Position numbers and translations under genes: made by a program. Below are positions 13,179 to 15,502 of a stretch of 15,502 bases of DNA, piece after piece (the first letter of the stretch is position 1; every line of letters starts with the position of its first letter). The stretch comes from CAZVPZ01 sp964629245 (GTDB lineage Archaea > Nanohalarchaeota > Nanosalinia > Nanosalinales > Nanosalinaceae): the NCBI GenBank assembly GCA_964629245.1, contig CAZVPZ010000020.1, positions 1 to 15,502 on the forward strand. Reading direction: 5' to 3'. The notes under the pieces are model-generated. The model was not told the DNA's origin, ran no database searches, and was given only the letters and a program-made list of their open reading frames with translations.

Positions 13179-13684
13179 TGGCAGACACGTCCAACTACAG
13201 GGTCAAGCTGAGGAGGCGAAGGGAACAGAAGACGGACTACGACCAGCGGCTCGACCTGGTCAGGTCTAACAAGCCCAGAGCGGTCGTGAGACTCTCCAAT
13301 AATAACATCAGGGTCATGATATCGCTCTACGATCAGGAAGGCGACGTGACTGAAGCCCAGGCCTTCTCCAGAGAACTCGAGGAGTACAGCTGGGACGAGC
13401 ACACGGGCAACATGCCCGCCGCCTACCTCACAGGATTCCTGGCAGGCAAGAAGTCAGACGAGGATGAAGCGGTGCTCGACACCGGTCTCCGGAAAGTCAA
13501 GTCCCACGGACGGCTCTTCGCCGCGGTAAAAGGGCTCATCGACGCAGGAGTCGAGGTGCCAGCGGGTGAGGAGATGTTCCCCAGCGAGGAAAGGATGAGA
13601 GGCGAACACATAGAGGAGATGAAGGATTCAGATATAACTCAAAATTTCGAAAAGGTAAAGGAAAACATCGAGGAAGAGTTTTAA
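13178..13684 (+). CDS. rpl18: Ribosomal protein uL18
   Basis: This 168-residue 5S rRNA-binding protein starts with YRVKLRRRREQKTDYDQRLDLV and continues with KPRAVVRLSNNNIRVMISLYDQEGD. The AAYLTGFLAGKKS and GRLFAAVKGLIDAGVEVP motifs are typical of archaeal uL18. The end is acidic and helical. The start overlaps the eL19 stop by one base (TAATG). Confidence 0.94.
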   Translation: MADTSNYRVKLRRRREQKTDYDQRLDLVRSNKPRAVVRLSNNNIRVMISLYDQEGDVTEAQAFSRELEEYSWDEHTGNMPAAYLTGFLAGKKSDEDEAVLDTGLRKVKSHGRLFAAVKGLIDAGVEVPAGEEMFPSEERMRGEHIEEMKDSDITQNFEKVKENIEEEF

Positions 13685-13696
13685 GAGGTGATATAG

Positions 13697-14356
13697 ATGG
13701 CAGAACAGGAAGTCGAAGAAGAGGAGATATGGAAGCCCAAGACCAAGCTCGGGAAGAAGGTCGCGAACGGACAGATAACGGACATAGTTGAAGCCCTGAG
13801 GTCGGACAGCAAGATAATGGAGCCGGAGATAGTCGACCAGCTGGTCGACCTCGACGAAGAAGTAATACTGATAGGGGGAACCCCCGGCAAGGGCGGCGGC
13901 AAGAGACGCACCGTTTCGAAGAGAACGGCGAGGATGCACAAGTCAGGAGCCCGGTACGGCACCAAGGCCATGACCGTGCTCGGCGACCGCCACAAGGTAG
14001 TCGGACTCGGGTACGGTGAGGCAAACGATACGAGGGCCGCAATCGAATCCGCGAACCGGGATGCCAAGCTCAACCTGATAGAGGTACAGCACGGCAACGG
14101 CTCCTGGGAGGACCGCGGCGAGGAAGACACCTCCATCCCATTTGAGGTGACCGCGAAGTCAGGCTCAGTAGAAGTCGCTCTGAAGCCCGCACCGAAGGGA
14201 ACAGGTCTAGCGGCGAGCGACGAGGTAAAGAAGCTGCTTGAGCTGGCCGGCATAGAGGACATCTGGGTCCAGACACGCGGACAGACCCGCACACGCGAAA
14301 ACCTTGTAAAGGCAGCTTTTCAAGCTCTACAGCAGCTCAACGAGATGAAGAGGTAG
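13697..14356 (+). CDS. rps5: Ribosomal protein uS5
   Basis: This 219-residue small-subunit protein lines the mRNA entry site. The second-domain signature is clear: a KAMTVLGDRHKVVGLGYGEAN segment and ANRDAKLNLIEV, followed by SGSVEVALKPAPKGTGLAASDEVKKLLELAGIEDIWVQTRGQTRTRENLVKA. The middle glycine/basic loop (GGTPGKGGGKRRTVSKRTARMHKSG, about 60-84) replaces the usual shorter archaeal strand. GAGGTGAT lies six bases before the ATG. Confidence 0.94.
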   Translation: MAEQEVEEEEIWKPKTKLGKKVANGQITDIVEALRSDSKIMEPEIVDQLVDLDEEVILIGGTPGKGGGKRRTVSKRTARMHKSGARYGTKAMTVLGDRHKVVGLGYGEANDTRAAIESANRDAKLNLIEVQHGNGSWEDRGEEDTSIPFEVTAKSGSVEVALKPAPKGTGLAASDEVKKLLELAGIEDIWVQTRGQTRTRENLVKAAFQALQQLNEMKR

Positions 14357-14362
14357 GAAAAG

Positions 14363-14710
14363 ATGATTGCAGCCGTAAGAGTGAGGGGAGATATCGACGC
14401 GTCACAGAATATCAGCAGGACTCTATACGACCTGCAGCTCAGGAAGAAGAACCAGTGCGTCCTCCTGGAAGAGAACGACGCGATGAGGGGGATGCTCAGG
14501 AAGGCAAAGGACTACATCGCCTACGGCGACGTAGACGACGAAACCATCGAAAAACTGGAAGAAAGAAAGGGAAGCAAGGTGGAGGCTGGCGACGTTATCG
14601 ACCTCGCACCGCCCAGCAAGGGCTTCAGGGATACGAGGAAGCAGGTCGGCCAGGGCGGCTCGCTCGGGAAACGTGGCGACATGAACCACCTAGTCCAGAG
14701 GATGGTGTAG
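14363..14710 (+). CDS. rpl30: Ribosomal protein uL30, short form
   Basis: This 115-residue protein is uL30: IAAVRVRGDIDASQNISRTLYDLQLRKKNQCVLLEENDAMRGMLRKAKDYIAYGDVDDETIEKLEERKG is the conserved first part, and APPSKGFRDTRKQVGQGGSLGKRGDMNHLVQRM is the C-terminal part. Archaeal members usually run to about 150 residues; the segment between the two parts is missing here, as in reduced DPANN proteins. The gene follows uS5 by six bases. Confidence 0.92.
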   Translation: MIAAVRVRGDIDASQNISRTLYDLQLRKKNQCVLLEENDAMRGMLRKAKDYIAYGDVDDETIEKLEERKGSKVEAGDVIDLAPPSKGFRDTRKQVGQGGSLGKRGDMNHLVQRMV

Positions 14711-14719
14711 ATTAGATAA

Positions 14720-15052
14720 ATGAGATATAGATCTGTAGACACAACTGATGAAGAAATGGCACTAAGCATATTAGAAGGATTCATTGAAGCAGACCCAAGC
14801 TACGAAGATTCAGAAAACTGGAGAGGTCTGACTGAGGACGAGGAAGAGAAATATCCCGAGACACTGGGCGATCTATTCACCGTTGCCATCGATATTACAC
14901 CGGAGAAACCAGACTCCATACTCACCCCGATGAGTGATGCGGAGAGAGTGATTGAGAGTATAAGGAGGGGGAATTACAGAGATGCCGCGTCTATACTAAA
15001 TCTAGACCTGAACTATCAGGCTCAAGAAGAAAGAGGTGTGTTAAATCAATGA
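14720..15052 (+). CDS. Unknown AT-rich gene inserted between uL30 and uL15
   Basis: I do not recognise this 110-residue acidic protein. It is predicted mainly helical, with ERVIESIRRGNYRDAASILNLDL near the end resembling a helical pair, and no membrane segments or metal motif. Codon use differs from its neighbours: AGA, ATA, TTA and A/T-ending codons are frequent where flanking genes use G/C-ending ones. No strong ribosome binding site precedes the ATG; GGTG is 13 bases upstream. Its stop overlaps the uL15 ATG by four bases (ATGA), so it is integrated into the operon. The composition suggests a recent acquisition or a fast-evolving lineage-specific gene. Confidence 0.62.
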   Translation: MRYRSVDTTDEEMALSILEGFIEADPSYEDSENWRGLTEDEEEKYPETLGDLFTVAIDITPEKPDSILTPMSDAERVIESIRRGNYRDAASILNLDLNYQAQEERGVLNQ

Positions 15053-15477
15053 CCAAGAGACGCAAAAAGAAGAACAAGTCCGGTTCCCACGGCTACGGCT
15101 CCAGCAAGAAGAACCGCGGCGCGGGCAACCGTGGAGGCAGAGGTAAAGCGGGGCGTGGGAAGAAGGGCGCCCAGAAAAAGATGACGAAAGATGGCGTCCA
15201 CCAGCTGGGAGAGCGTGGCTTCAACTCGCGTAAAGAAGAGCAGAACGGCATAAACCTCAGGGATATCGACCAGAAGATTGATGAGTTCGTCGAGGATGGC
15301 TTCGCGGAGGAGGACGACGGCAAGTACGTCTTCCACGCTGATAGGGCTGGATACGAAAAGATACTCGGAAAGGGCAGGCTTACTCACGAAATCGAGGTAC
15401 ACGCGGAAAAGTTCTCGGAAAGCGCAGAGGAAAAGATAGAAGAAAAAGGCGGAGAAGCAGTAAAGCTAGAGGACTGA
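15049..15477 (+). CDS. rpl15: Ribosomal protein uL15
   Basis: This 142-residue protein starts with the basic glycine-rich extension KRRKKKNKSGSHGYGSSKKNRGAGNRGGRGKAGRGKKG that runs into the rRNA core, followed by a compact domain (INLRDIDQKIDEFVEDGFAEED and RLTHEIEVHAEKFSESAEEKIEEKGGEAVKL). It is the usual last ribosomal gene before secY in archaea. Translation probably depends on the upstream unknown gene through the ATGA overlap. Confidence 0.95.
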   Translation: MTKRRKKKNKSGSHGYGSSKKNRGAGNRGGRGKAGRGKKGAQKKMTKDGVHQLGERGFNSRKEEQNGINLRDIDQKIDEFVEDGFAEEDDGKYVFHADRAGYEKILGKGRLTHEIEVHAEKFSESAEEKIEEKGGEAVKLED

Positions 15478-15480
15478 AAA

Positions 15481-15502
15481 ATGGCTTCGACCCTTGTAAA
15501 AG
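15481..15502 (+). CDS. secY: Probable 5' end of secY, truncated by the window
   Basis: Only seven codons (MASTLVK) are visible, starting three bases after the uL15 stop. SecY, the protein-translocation pore, follows uL15 in nearly all archaeal clusters, so the call rests on gene order alone. Confidence 0.5.

Noticed and set aside
13536..14292. Long minus-strand frames antisense to uL18 and uS5
   Set aside because: They are shadow frames of high-GC-third-position genes, rich in Arg/Ser/Pro, with no recognisable domain.

Overview
The window is archaeal. It carries an archaeal-type ribosomal-protein operon (eS4, eL32, eL19, aIF1 and Rpp29 in the archaeal order), the Rpo7/Spt4 transcription pair, TATA-like promoters about 26 bp upstream of starts, and Shine-Dalgarno sites of the GGTGATT/GGAGG type. 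Small proteins, tight gene packing, moderately acidic proteins and long Glu-rich linkers in eS24 and uL24 suggest a DPANN archaeon, possibly of the Nanohaloarchaeota. That placement is an inference from sequence character, not a phylogeny.

Layout. (A) 85-4252 is an accessory island. It holds a membrane protein joining an MscS-type channel core to a C39-peptidase-like domain, followed by two overlapping ATP-grasp genes; a third ATP-grasp gene converges on them from the minus strand. This looks like a peptide or protein amide-ligation system attached to a membrane sensor or channel. (B) 4304-6127 holds a Fcf1-like PIN nuclease, Rpo7, a possible 15-codon leader ORF inside two perfect hairpins, Spt4, and eS24 with a long extra C-terminus. 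(C) 6165-8326 holds uL29 and aIF1, then two GNAT acetyltransferases inserted before the RNase P subunit Rpp29, then a minus-strand gene of unknown function. (D) 8594-15477 is the core operon uS17-uL14-uL24-eS4-uL5-uS14-uS8-uL6-eL32-eL19-uL18-uS5-uL30, then an AT-rich unknown gene, then uL15. The last 22 bases are probably the start of secY.

Genes in B-D mostly overlap or abut and are probably co-transcribed in blocks; they couple transcription (Rpo7, Spt4), initiation (aIF1), tRNA and rRNA processing (Rpp29, PIN) and ribosome assembly. The observations most worth a second look are the MscS/C39-like plus triple ATP-grasp locus; one ~48-residue helical module attached through acidic linkers to two different ribosomal proteins (eS24 and uL24); and the short leader ORF whose stop codon lies in the hairpin-embedded ribosome binding site of spt4.
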